From Bradyrhizobium sp. MOS003 (GTDB lineage: Bacteria > Pseudomonadota > Alphaproteobacteria > Rhizobiales > Xanthobacteraceae), in contig NZ_PYFW01000001.1 in the NCBI RefSeq assembly GCF_003020125.1, positions 558,001 to 622,000 on the forward strand: 64,000 nt of DNA, given 5' to 3'. Position numbers and translations under genes: made by a program. Positions 8,247-16,680 of the stretch are shown here, one piece after another. Every line of letters begins with the position of its first letter. Position 1 is the first letter of the stretch. The notes under the pieces were generated by a model. It saw nothing but the letters and a program-made list of their open reading frames with translations, searched no databases and was not told where the DNA came from.

Positions 8247-9749
8247 ATGAATGTCGCTGTTCGCAGTCACGCCACGGCCAAACAGGCTTCTGAGCATTTC
8301 GACGTGCTAATCGTCGGCGCCGGCATCTCCGGCATCGGCAGCGCCTATCACATCGACAAGCAGCTTCCGGGGACGAGCTACGTGATCCTGGAAACGCAGG
8401 CGACGTTCGGGGGCACCTGGAGCACGCATCGCTATCCCGGCATTCGCTCGGACAGCGATCTCCATACGTTCGGCTACAGCTTCAAGCCCTGGGTGGGCCC
8501 GCCGATCGCGACCGCCGAAGAAATCCTCGCCTATATGAAGGAGGTGATCGACGACAACGATATCGCACGGCACATCCGCTACAAGCACAAGATCAATTCC
8601 GCCAGCTGGTCGAGCGAACAGAATCTCTGGACCATCGAGGCCGTGACCACAGACACCGGCGAGGCCAGGACCTTCACCGCGAACTTCCTCTGGATGTGCC
8701 AGGGCTATTACCGTCATTCGGAAGGCTACATGCCGGAATGGAAGGGCGCCGACCGCTTCAAGGGCCGCATCGTCCACCCGCAGACATGGCCCGACGATCT
8801 CGACCTCACGAATAAGAAGGTCGTCGTGATCGGCTCGGGCGCCACCGCGGCAACGCTGGTGCCGAACATCGCGGACAAATGCGCGCATGTCACCATGCTG
8901 CAGCGTTCGCCGACCTATTTCCGGCTCGGCCGCAACGCCATCGAGATCGCCGAGGAGTTGCGCCGGCTTCAGGTCGACGAGGCCTGGATCCACGAGATCG
9001 TTAGGCGCAAGATATTGTTCGAGCAGGATGCGTTCACGAAACTCTGCCTGTCCAAACCCGAGCAGGTGAAGAAGGAGCTGATCGGCCAGATCAGCGCGGT
9101 GCTCGGCCCAGACTACGATGTCGAGACGCATTTCACGCCGACCTACCGGCCGTGGCGGCAGCGCATCGCCTTCGTGCCGGATGCCGATCTGTTCAAGGGC
9201 ATCGCCAGCGGCAAGGCCTCCGTGGTCACCGACGAGATCGAGTCCTTCGTCGAGAACGGCATTCAGCTCAAATCCGGCAAGCTGCTGGAGGCCGATGTCA
9301 TCGTCACCGCGACCGGCTTCAATCTCGCAGCGCTGGGCGACATCGCCTTCGAGATCGACGGCAAGCCGCTGGCCTTCGGCGACACCGTCACCTATCGCGG
9401 CATGATGTTCACGGGCGTTCCGAACATGGTCTGGGTGTTCGGCTATTTCCGCGCCAGTTGGACGCTTCGCGTCGATCTGGTCGCAGATTTCGTCTGCCGG
9501 CTGCTCGGCCATATGAAGGCGAAGGGCAAGAAGAAGGTCGAGGTGAAACTGCGCGCCGAAGACCACAACATGCCGATCCTGCCCTGGATCGATCCGGAAA
9601 ACTTCAACCCCGGCTACATGATGCGCAACATGGACCTGTTGCCCAAGCGCGGCGACAAGCCGGAATGGCAGCACAGCCAGGATTACTGGACCGAAAAGGA
9701 CGAGATCCCGAAGACGGATCTGGATGACAAGGCGTTCGTTTACGGCTGA
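8247..9749 (+). CDS. FAD-dependent Baeyer-Villiger-type monooxygenase
   Basis: This 500-residue cytoplasmic flavoprotein has an N-terminal FAD Rossmann motif GAGISG at residues 24-29 and a second, NADPH-binding motif GSGATAAT near residue 196. Between them, near residues 171-182, is FKGRIVHPQTWP, which fits the type I Baeyer-Villiger fingerprint FxGxxxHxxxWP. FGGTWSTHRYPGIRSDSDLH is the usual FAD-proximal segment. Length and layout resemble the EthA branch of these enzymes, which insert oxygen into ketones or oxygenate sulfur compounds. It stands alone between the protease gene and the convergent response regulator. An inverted repeat (CCGTCC...GGACGG, 8199-8215) lies in the leader 31 bases before the start. 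The natural substrate cannot be told from sequence. Confidence 0.9.
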   Translation: MNVAVRSHATAKQASEHFDVLIVGAGISGIGSAYHIDKQLPGTSYVILETQATFGGTWSTHRYPGIRSDSDLHTFGYSFKPWVGPPIATAEEILAYMKEVIDDNDIARHIRYKHKINSASWSSEQNLWTIEAVTTDTGEARTFTANFLWMCQGYYRHSEGYMPEWKGADRFKGRIVHPQTWPDDLDLTNKKVVVIGSGATAATLVPNIADKCAHVTMLQRSPTYFRLGRNAIEIAEELRRLQVDEAWIHEIVRRKILFEQDAFTKLCLSKPEQVKKELIGQISAVLGPDYDVETHFTPTYRPWRQRIAFVPDADLFKGIASGKASVVTDEIESFVENGIQLKSGKLLEADVIVTATGFNLAALGDIAFEIDGKPLAFGDTVTYRGMMFTGVPNMVWVFGYFRASWTLRVDLVADFVCRLLGHMKAKGKKKVEVKLRAEDHNMPILPWIDPENFNPGYMMRNMDLLPKRGDKPEWQHSQDYWTEKDEIPKTDLDDKAFVYG

Positions 9750-9844
9750 GGGCGCTCGTGGGTGAGGGGTCGTGTGGCGGGCGGCGCTCGCCACATACTC
9801 CGTCGTTTGCAGTGTTGGTGGCGTCCCAACTCACTCTCGGCGGC

Positions 9845-10771
9845 TCACGAATTCCTCCGCGTCGCGTTCGCCGCAATCGCTGCCGCGGCCGTGCGGTTCT
9901 CCACGCCGAGCTTGGCGTAGATCTGCTCGAGATGCTTGTCGACCGTGCGCGGGCTGAGGCCCAATATCTGCGCGATGTCGCGGTTGGTCTTGCCCTTGCT
10001 GAGCCAGGCCAGCACCTCGCCTTCGCGGGTGGTGAGGCCGAGCTCGCTGGTGAATTCGGGGGGAAGCGCGGTGCCAGACTCCCTGGATAGCCGCAGTAGA
10101 AACTCGTTCGGCGCGGTTTCGCCCATGTAATAGAGCCGGAGCTGCGGATTGTCCGGCAAGGAAGCCGCCTGGGATTTCGAGCTGCCCTTGGCCCTGGCCT
10201 GCTCCAGCCATTGCAGCAGCGATGGCGGCAGGACGAAGTCGTCGGCTTGCGCGCCGTGATGGTCGGACAGCAGCTTCTGCGCCTGCGGCGTTGCCCACAG
10301 CAAATTGCCCTGGCGATCGACCGCGAACAGGAAACGGCCGGAGACGTCGAGCGCGGCGCGCGCGCTCTGCGTCAGGCGGGCATTGCCGAGATGGACGCGG
10401 ATGCGCGCCAGCATTTCCTCGATCACGATCGGCTTCGTCACGTAATCGACGCCGCCGGCCTCGAGCCCGCGAACGATATGCTCGGTATCGGCGAGCCCCG
10501 TCATGAAGATCACGGGGACATTGGCAAGGCCCGCATCGCGCTTGAGCCGGCGGCAGGTCTCGAAGCCGTCGATGCCGGGCATCACGGCATCGAGCAGAAT
10601 GATGTCGGGCGTGATCTGGTCGATGATGCGTATCGCCGCCGCGCCGTCCAGTGCCACCATCACCGTCATGCCGGCGCCGTCGAGCGCGTCGGTGAGCAGC
10701 CGCAGCGTCTCGGGAGAGTCATCGACAACGAGCGCGACGTCGCGCTTCTTCGACTCAATGTTCATGCGCAT
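9845..10771 (-). CDS. LuxR/NarL-family response regulator paired with the permease-kinase
   Basis: This 308-residue protein has an N-terminal receiver domain (about 12-130) with acidic pair D17/D18, phospho-acceptor D61 (IILLDAVMP) and the conserved Lys in VTKPI. A middle region (about 140-225) resembles a short PAS-like segment (LFAVDRQGNLLWATPQAQKLL). The C-terminal LuxR helix-turn-helix is at about 245-300 (LTTREGEVLAWLSKGKTNRD, then TVDKHL). Its start overlaps the end of the permease-kinase gene by 17 bases, so the two are translationally linked and form one two-component system. It should bind DNA when phosphorylated. The divergent amide-transport operon and the dyad at 14204-14227 are the natural candidate targets, which is inference. 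A start at ATG 10765 is equally possible. Confidence 0.92.
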   Translation of the reverse strand: MRMNIESKKRDVALVVDDSPETLRLLTDALDGAGMTVMVALDGAAAIRIIDQITPDIILLDAVMPGIDGFETCRRLKRDAGLANVPVIFMTGLADTEHIVRGLEAGGVDYVTKPIVIEEMLARIRVHLGNARLTQSARAALDVSGRFLFAVDRQGNLLWATPQAQKLLSDHHGAQADDFVLPPSLLQWLEQARAKGSSKSQAASLPDNPQLRLYYMGETAPNEFLLRLSRESGTALPPEFTSELGLTTREGEVLAWLSKGKTNRDIAQILGLSPRTVDKHLEQIYAKLGVENRTAAAAIAANATRRNS

Positions 10772-13700
10772 GCAACGTCTTCAAGGTAGCCATGTACTGG
10801 TCCAGATCGAAGCGGTCGACCAGCGACCGCATCTGTGCGACGAAATCGGCATGTTCAGGGTGCTCGTTGCCGATCTCGTCGAGCTTCAACTGGATGCCCC
10901 TGACGTAGCCGATCTGGCCGAGGCCGATCAGGGCCTCGATATGCCGCGACGGGGGCCTTGATCCGCTTTCGGGGTGCCAGAACGATACCGGAAGCTCGTC
11001 CGAGCCATATTGCCATTCGATCTTGAGGAGCTGGCGGACCGTCTCCAGCAGCCGCGGGATGTCGATCGGCTTCATCAAATAGCCGTCGTGGAAGGGCTGC
11101 GCCAGCGGCGCCCCGTGAGCCTCGATCGCGCTGGCCGACACCATCAGGATACGGGCCTGGTGATGGCCGTTCGCCCGCAAGGCCTCGGCGACAGCCCAGC
11201 CGTCCATGGCGGGCATCGAGATGTCGAGCAGAAACAGGTCGGGCCGGCAATGCTGAGCCAGCGCGAGGCAGCCGGGGCCGTCGGGCGCGCTGAGCAGGAT
11301 GAAGCCGAGCGGTGTCAGCACCTCGCGCAGCAGGTCGCGATGCACGGGATCGTCGTCGGTGATGAGGATGGTCTTGCGCGCGCCGTGATAACCGGAGATC
11401 GGCGCCTCCACCGGCGCGATGCGCCGCGGATTGGTGACCTCCGACAGCAGGATCTTGACTTTGAACGTCGAGCCGGTGCCGACGGTGCTCATGACCTTGA
11501 TGTCGCCGCCCATCACTCCGGCGAGCAGTCGGCTGATGGTCAGGCCGAGTCCCGTTCCGGTTTGCGGCTGCGAAACACCGAGCGCACCGCGCTCGAACGG
11601 AGCGAAGATGCGTTCGAGATCGTCGCCCTGGATTCCGGGACCGGTGTCGGTCACCTCGAACTCCGCGACGGGGCTGCGATAATGCACGACGAACTGCACG
11701 CTGCCGGTCTGGGTGAACTTGATGGCGTTCGAGAGCAAATTGATCAGCACCTGGCGCAGCCGCTTCTCATCGGCGTAGACCACGAGCGGCAGATACGCCG
11801 GCCGCCTGAACACGAAGTCGATGCCCTTGGCGGCGGCCTGCAGGCGGAACATGCCGACCAGCTGGTCGAGGAACTCGCTGAGGCGCACTTCGTCGCGCGA
11901 CAGATACAACCGCCCGGCCTCGATCTTGGAGATGTCCAGAATGCCGTCGATCAGGCCGGAGAGGTGATCGGCGCTACGACGGACGACGCGGACCTGGTCA
12001 CGCGGCTTGGTGCTCAGCGTCGTGTCCTGCTCCAGCAGCTGGGCATAACCGCTGATCGCGTTCAGCGGCGAGCGCAGCTCGTGGCTCAGACCGACCACAT
12101 AGCGGCTCTTGGCGAGGTTGGCGGATTCGGCGACCTCCTTGGCGCGCTGCAGCTCGGCGTCGGTGCGCTTGTGCGCGTCGATCTCCTGAATCAGCAGCGC
12201 CGTCTGCCTTCGGGTCTCCTCCTCGGCGGCGCGGCGGCTCTGCTGTGCCAGCACGAACAGCCAAGCCACCACGCCGATGATGATGCTGAGCGAGAAGAAC
12301 ACTTTCCAGAGCACGTTGGAGACGAGCGTGTTCTCGCCATGGACGCTTGCCGAGGTCTGCAGATAGATCAGGCCCAGCACCAGCGCGACGAGACCGGCGG
12401 AGACCACGAACACGCCGACATAGTGGCCGAGTTGCGAATTGATGCGCGCGTAGATCGGCTGCGGCATCAGCTTGCCCAGCGTCTCCGATATCTGCGCCTG
12501 GATCCGCGCATGCGGCTTGCAGAGATCGTGGCATCGGGCATCCAGTGAACAGCACAAGGAGCAAATCGGCCCGGCGTAAGCGGGGCAGGAGGCCATGTCC
12601 TCCGGCTCGAACGAGTGCTCGCAGATGCAGCACTGGATCGCCTCGAGGTTCTGCCAGCTTCGCTTCGGCTTTCGCGCGATGTAGTACTTGCCGTCCGTGG
12701 CCCAGGCGATCAACGGTGCGACGATGAAAGCAACCGCGAGCGCGATGAAGGCCGACAGCGCCTTCGCGGTAGGCCCGAACAGGCCGTAGAAGGCGCTGAT
12801 CGAGACGATGGTCGCGATCGTCATCGCGCCCACGCCGACCGGATTGACGTCGTAGAGATGCGCGCGCTTGAACTCGATCTGCTGTGGCCGCAATCTAAGC
12901 GGCTTGTTGATGACGAGATCGGCGACCAGCGCCCCGACCCAGGCGATCGCGACGTTGGAATAGAGCGCCAAGGTTTGCTCGAGTGCCTTGTAGACGCCGA
13001 TCTCCATCAACAGCAGCGCCACGATGACGTTGAAGACCAGCCAGACGACGCGGCCGGGGTGGCTGTGGGTCAGGCGGGAGAAGAAGTTCGACCAGGCGAT
13101 CGAGCCGGCATATGCGTTGGTGACGTTGATCTTCACCTGGGACAGGATCACGAACGTGCCGGTCAGCGCCAGTGCGAGATCGGGCTGCGACAGCACGTAA
13201 CGGAACGCTTCGAGATACATATGCGCCGGCTCGGCGGCCTCTTCGGGCGGCACCCCATGGCTGAGCGCGAAGAAGGCGAGGAACGAGCCCGCCAGGAGCT
13301 TCAGGGCGCCAAGCACGATCCAACCGGGGCCAGCGCTCATCATCGCTATCCACCAGGAGGCCCTGGACGCGCGGCGGTCGCGCGGAAGGAAGCGCAGGAA
13401 GTCGACCTGCTCGCCGATCTGCGCCACCAGCGAAAACACCACCGAGGCCGCGACCCCGAACAGCAGCAGGTCGAAATGCCCGTTGAGATCGCCGTGCTCG
13501 CCCGAGAACTTGCGCCACTCCGTAAAGGAGTGCGGATTGTGCCAGGCGATTGCCGCGAACGGAATGATGTGGAGCACGATCCACAGCGGCTGCGTCCACA
13601 ATTGGAAACGGCTGATCAGCGTGATGCCATAGGCCACCAGCGGGATGATGACGACCGCGCTGATGAGATAGCCGACCGGCCGCGGAATCCCGAAGCACAT

Positions 13701-14126
13701 CTCGAGCGCGGAGGCGAGGATCACCGCCTCGATCGCAAAGAAAATGAACGTGAAGGAGGCGTAGATCAGCGAGGTGACGGTCGAGCCGATGTAGCCGAAA
13801 CCGGCGCCGCGCGTGAGCAGGTCGATGTCGATGCCGCATTTGGCGGCATAATAGGCGATCGGCATGCCGCAGCAGAAGATGATGAGGGAGACCACGAGGA
13901 TGGCGGCAGTCGCGTTGGTGACGCCGTAGTTCAGGGTGATGGTGCCGCCGATCGCCTCCATCGCCAGGAACGAAATCGCGCCCAGCGCCGTGTTGGCGAC
14001 CCGGGCGGCGGACCAGCGCCGCGCGCTCTTGGCGGTGAAGCGCAGCGCATAGTCTTCCAGCGTCTGGTTGGCGACCCATTGGTTGTACTGTCGCCTGACG
14101 CGGTCTATTCGCTGCCGCCCTGCCAC
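10755..14126 (-). CDS. NCS1 permease - Cys-rich zinc-binding domain - hybrid histidine kinase fusion
   Basis: The protein has 1123 residues. Residues 1 to about 480 are an NCS1 (cytosine/purine/allantoin-type) permease with about 12 membrane spans; features include ANTALGAISFLAMEAIGGTI and AIAWVGALVADLVI. Residues 499-541 form a cluster of nine Cys and three His (starting CCICEH), likely zinc-binding. After two more membrane spans and a coiled-coil linker comes the kinase: HisKA with H682 in LSHELRSPLN, an HATPase domain (NLLSNAIKF, DTGPGI, GTGLGLTI), a receiver with D968 (LFLLDISMP) and a helical C-terminal tail of about 80 residues without an obvious phosphotransfer histidine. It starts at GTG 14126 behind GGGAGTGGGG. 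It looks like a transporter-coupled sensor for a nucleobase, hydantoin or amide compound that controls the divergent amide operon; the ligand is inference. Confidence 0.93.
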   Translation of the reverse strand: MAGRQRIDRVRRQYNQWVANQTLEDYALRFTAKSARRWSAARVANTALGAISFLAMEAIGGTITLNYGVTNATAAILVVSLIIFCCGMPIAYYAAKCGIDIDLLTRGAGFGYIGSTVTSLIYASFTFIFFAIEAVILASALEMCFGIPRPVGYLISAVVIIPLVAYGITLISRFQLWTQPLWIVLHIIPFAAIAWHNPHSFTEWRKFSGEHGDLNGHFDLLLFGVAASVVFSLVAQIGEQVDFLRFLPRDRRASRASWWIAMMSAGPGWIVLGALKLLAGSFLAFFALSHGVPPEEAAEPAHMYLEAFRYVLSQPDLALALTGTFVILSQVKINVTNAYAGSIAWSNFFSRLTHSHPGRVVWLVFNVIVALLLMEIGVYKALEQTLALYSNVAIAWVGALVADLVINKPLRLRPQQIEFKRAHLYDVNPVGVGAMTIATIVSISAFYGLFGPTAKALSAFIALAVAFIVAPLIAWATDGKYYIARKPKRSWQNLEAIQCCICEHSFEPEDMASCPAYAGPICSLCCSLDARCHDLCKPHARIQAQISETLGKLMPQPIYARINSQLGHYVGVFVVSAGLVALVLGLIYLQTSASVHGENTLVSNVLWKVFFSLSIIIGVVAWLFVLAQQSRRAAEEETRRQTALLIQEIDAHKRTDAELQRAKEVAESANLAKSRYVVGLSHELRSPLNAISGYAQLLEQDTTLSTKPRDQVRVVRRSADHLSGLIDGILDISKIEAGRLYLSRDEVRLSEFLDQLVGMFRLQAAAKGIDFVFRRPAYLPLVVYADEKRLRQVLINLLSNAIKFTQTGSVQFVVHYRSPVAEFEVTDTGPGIQGDDLERIFAPFERGALGVSQPQTGTGLGLTISRLLAGVMGGDIKVMSTVGTGSTFKVKILLSEVTNPRRIAPVEAPISGYHGARKTILITDDDPVHRDLLREVLTPLGFILLSAPDGPGCLALAQHCRPDLFLLDISMPAMDGWAVAEALRANGHHQARILMVSASAIEAHGAPLAQPFHDGYLMKPIDIPRLLETVRQLLKIEWQYGSDELPVSFWHPESGSRPPSRHIEALIGLGQIGYVRGIQLKLDEIGNEHPEHADFVAQMRSLVDRFDLDQYMATLKTLHAHEH

Positions 14127-14203
14127 GCTTTACCCCACTCCCGATACGGACCTGGATCCCTCGCAAATTCCGTACCAAAGCCTACGTCGGCATTTTGCGG
14201 TGC

Positions 14204-14227
14204 AGTATACGCGATCTTGCGTATGCT
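14204..14227. promoter_or_regulatory. Dyad between permease-kinase and amide operon; candidate operator
   Basis: AGTATACGC (14204-14212) and GCGTATGCT (14219-14227) are inverted copies with one mismatch in nine, six bases apart. The dyad is 78 bases before the permease-kinase start and 69 bases before the substrate-binding-protein start, inside a 169-base divergent region. A two-fold site of this size suits a LuxR-type response regulator dimer, and the partner regulator is encoded next door. The binding protein is inferred. Confidence 0.5.
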
Positions 14228-14295
14228 TCCGCCACCCGGATCCGAGCCATCCTCATGGCACCAATCGCGTGTCCTCGAACAAAAGTGGGGTGCTC

Positions 14296-15555
14296 ATGTC
14301 AGACGAACCAAACAAGGGCCTTTTTTCGCCGCTCCGGCGCAAACTATTGATGGGAATGGCCGCCGTGCCCGCCATCACGATGCTGCCGCGGGCGTCATTT
14401 GCGCAGGCCCCGGCGACCTCGGCGGTCAACACCACCGGCCTTGCGGTCACCGACACCGAGGTGACGGTCGGCATCCTGCACTCGGCGACCGGCACCATGG
14501 CCATCTCCGAGACCGGCTCGATCGAGGCCGAAAAGCTCGCCATCGAGCAGATCAACGCCATGGGCGGCGTGCTCGGTCGCAAGATCAAGTTCATCCAGGA
14601 AGACGGCGCCAGCGACTGGCCGACTTTCGCGGAGAAGGCCAAGAAGCTGCTTGTCAACGACAAGGTCGCGGCGATCATGGGCTGCTGGACCTCGGCCTCG
14701 CGCAAGGCGGTGCTGCCGGTCATGGAGCAGTATAATGGCATGCTCTATTACCCGACCTTCTATGAAGGCCTCGAGCAGTCCAAGAACGTGATCTACACCG
14801 GCCAGGAGGCGACCCAGCAGATTCTCGCCGGCCTGAACTGGATCGCGAAGGAGAAGGGCGCGAAGAGCTTCTTCTTCATCGGCTCCGACTACATCTGGCC
14901 GCGCACCTCCAACAAGATCGCGCGCAAGCACGTCGAGAACGTGCTGAAGGGCAAGGTCGTCGGCGAGGAATACTATCCGCTCGGCAACACCCAGTTCAAT
15001 TCGGTCATCAACAAGATCAAGCTGACCAAGCCCGACGTGATCTTCACCGACGTCGTCGGCGGCTCCAACGTCGCCTTCTACAAGCAGCTCAAGGCCGCCG
15101 GCATCGATCTCTCCAAGCAGGCGCTGCTGACGATCTCGGTGACCGAAGACGAAATCGACGGCATCGGCGGCGAGAACATCGCCGGCGCCTATGCCTGCAT
15201 GAAGTACTTCCAGTCGCTCGACAATCCCAACAACAAGGCCTTCGTGCCCGCATTCAAGAAGATGTGGGGCGAAAAGACCGTCATCGGAGACGTCACCCAG
15301 GCTGCCTATCTCGGCCCGTGGCTGTGGAAATTGACGGTCGAGAAGGCCGGCTCCTTCGACGTCGACAAGATCGCGGCGGCTTCGCCCGGCGTCGAGTTCA
15401 AGGGCGCGCCGGAAGGCTATGTGCGCATCCACGAAAATCATCACCTCTGGTCGAAGACCCGGGTGGGACGCGCCAAGCTGGATGGCCAGTTCGAGCTGAT
15501 TTACGAGACCGCCGATCTCGTCGAGCCCGATCCCTTCCCCAAGGGCTACCAGTAA
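14296..15555 (+). CDS. urtA: Urea/short-chain-amide ABC transporter substrate-binding protein (UrtA/FmdD family)
   Basis: This 419-residue periplasmic protein starts at ATG 14296. The signal peptide has a twin-arginine (LRRKLLMG) and ends near ASFAQA, so Tat export is likely. The mature part carries the UrtA-type sequence VGILHSATGTMAISETGSIE followed by NAMGGVLGRKI, GCWTSASRKAVLPVMEQYNG and LYYPTFYEG. It is the first gene of an eight-gene rightward operon with two permeases, two ATPases, formamidase, fmdB and amidase. In Methylophilus the same combination (fmdD and partners with fmdA) imports short-chain amides and urea, so amides are the best guess. Longer upstream starts in this frame would place the signal peptide internally and were not used. 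The 3' end lies in a tandem repeat. Confidence 0.93.
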   Translation: MSDEPNKGLFSPLRRKLLMGMAAVPAITMLPRASFAQAPATSAVNTTGLAVTDTEVTVGILHSATGTMAISETGSIEAEKLAIEQINAMGGVLGRKIKFIQEDGASDWPTFAEKAKKLLVNDKVAAIMGCWTSASRKAVLPVMEQYNGMLYYPTFYEGLEQSKNVIYTGQEATQQILAGLNWIAKEKGAKSFFFIGSDYIWPRTSNKIARKHVENVLKGKVVGEEYYPLGNTQFNSVINKIKLTKPDVIFTDVVGGSNVAFYKQLKAAGIDLSKQALLTISVTEDEIDGIGGENIAGAYACMKYFQSLDNPNNKAFVPAFKKMWGEKTVIGDVTQAAYLGPWLWKLTVEKAGSFDVDKIAAASPGVEFKGAPEGYVRIHENHHLWSKTRVGRAKLDGQFELIYETADLVEPDPFPKGYQ

Positions 15556-15604
15556 GAAGGGCTACCAGTAAGAAGGGCTACCAGTAAGAAGGGCTACCAG
15601 TAAG
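15541..15604 (+). repeat. Four perfect 16-bp tandem repeats across the urtA stop codon
   Basis: The unit AAGGGCTACCAGTAAG is repeated four times without a mismatch (15541-15556, 15557-15572, 15573-15588, 15589-15604). The first unit encodes the last four residues KGYQ and the TAA stop of the substrate-binding protein. Because 16 is not a multiple of three, each further copy shifts frame. Copy number is likely to vary between strains through slippage, but the protein end would not change because the first stop is kept. Confidence 0.95.
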
Positions 15605-15679
15605 AAGCGCTCTCAGTCGCGCTTTCTTTCAAGCACCAAGCCTCTCCCTGGCGTGGACAGCAAATCCACGCCCAAGACC

Positions 15680-15711
15680 CCCCGCGTCGCGAACCTGCTC
15701 GCGGCGCGGGG
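15680..15711 (+). promoter_or_regulatory. Strong intercistronic stem-loop between substrate-binding protein and permease genes
   Basis: CCCCGCGTCGCGA (15680-15692) pairs with TCGCGGCGCGGGG (15699-15711); in RNA this is a 13-bp stem with one G-U pair and a six-base loop. It lies 26 bases before the permease ATG, whose ACGGAGG binding site follows directly. Hairpins at this place are known in other ABC operons (for example malE-malF) to protect the upstream message, so that binding protein is made in excess. That role is inferred here. Confidence 0.7.
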
Positions 15712-15736
15712 ACCTTATCTCCGACGGAGGACATCG

Positions 15737-16663
15737 ATGTTTGGCGACTATTCGCTTGGTGATCTCGGCTCCATCTTCGTCATGCAGGGCTTTGCAGGAC
15801 TGATCCTGTTCTCGGTCTACGTGCTGATGGCGCTCGGGCTTGCCATCATCTTCGGCCAGATGGGCGTCATCAACATGGCCCATGGCGAGTTCATGATCCT
15901 CGGGGCCTACGTCACCTGGATGACCTCGAGCTTCTTCCAGTCTTATTTACCGAGCCTCTTCAGCGGCTACTTCTTTCTCGCGATGATCCTGGCCTTCATC
16001 GCCTCCGGTGCGTTGGGAATGCTGGTTGAATGGGTGCTGATACGGCACCTCTACAAGCGCCCACTCGATACGCTGCTGGCGACCTGGGGCCTCAGCCTGA
16101 TCCTGCAGCAGGCCTATCGCTCCGTGTTCGGCGCGCGCGAGGTCGGCGTCGAATTGCCGCAATGGATGCTGGGATCGCTACATGTGACAGACAGCATCGA
16201 GGTGCCGATCAACGGCGTCTTCGTGATGTGCCTGACCGTGCTGATCACCATCAGTGTCGCCTATGTCATGTACAAATCGCGATGGGGCCGCCAGGTGCGC
16301 GCTGTGGTGCAGAACCGCATCATGGCCGGTGCAGTCGGCATCAACACCGAAAAGGTCGATCGTTACACTTTCGGTCTCGGCTGCGGCATCGCCGGAATCG
16401 CCGGCAGCGCCTTCACGATGATCGGCTCGACAGGCCCGACCTCCGGACAGCTCTACATCGTCGACACGTTCCTCGTGGTCGTTTTCGGCGGCGCGGCGAG
16501 CCTGGTCGGCACCATCGCCTCGGCATTCTCGATCTCGCAGACGCAATCCACCCTCGAGTTCTTCATGTCGGGCTCGATGGCCAAGGTGCTGACGCTGCTC
16601 GCCGTTGTCGGAATCCTGATGCTGCGGCCGCAGGGTCTCTTCGCCCTCAAGGTTCGCAAATAG
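15737..16663 (+). CDS. urtB: Urea/amide ABC transporter permease, UrtB type
   Basis: This 308-residue inner-membrane permease of the branched-chain amino acid/urea class starts at ATG 15737 behind ACGGAGG. It has about eight membrane spans. Family marks are MALGLAIIFGQMGVINMAHG near the N-terminus, which is the LivH/UrtB signature, and FLVVVFGGAASLVGTIASA near the C-terminus. Earlier in-frame starts have no ribosome binding site and fall within the stem-loop region. It forms a heterodimer with the next gene product, whose start is 17 bases downstream, and passes substrate delivered by the UrtA-type protein. Confidence 0.92.
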   Translation: MFGDYSLGDLGSIFVMQGFAGLILFSVYVLMALGLAIIFGQMGVINMAHGEFMILGAYVTWMTSSFFQSYLPSLFSGYFFLAMILAFIASGALGMLVEWVLIRHLYKRPLDTLLATWGLSLILQQAYRSVFGAREVGVELPQWMLGSLHVTDSIEVPINGVFVMCLTVLITISVAYVMYKSRWGRQVRAVVQNRIMAGAVGINTEKVDRYTFGLGCGIAGIAGSAFTMIGSTGPTSGQLYIVDTFLVVVFGGAASLVGTIASAFSISQTQSTLEFFMSGSMAKVLTLLAVVGILMLRPQGLFALKVRK

Positions 16664-16680
16664 CGGGAAGCAGGCAAGTC

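Noticed and set aside
9774..9794. GTGGCG/CGCCAC hairpin between convergent flavoprotein and regulator genes as a terminator
   Set aside because: Only a six-base stem with no U-run on either strand; not distinguishable from chance in GC-rich DNA.
14068..14295. Upstream extension of the UrtA-type protein by 76 codons
   Set aside because: It would put the Tat signal peptide inside the protein and cross the kinase start and the dyad; ATG 14296 fits the family.
12615..14735. A 706-codon open frame opposite the permease-kinase gene
   Set aside because: Low-complexity Arg/Asp/Glu-rich translation, no domain, and the other strand encodes a clear membrane transporter.
15541..15604. Repeat array considered as CRISPR
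   Set aside because: Units are directly adjacent 16-mers without spacers and overlap a coding end; no cas gene is near.
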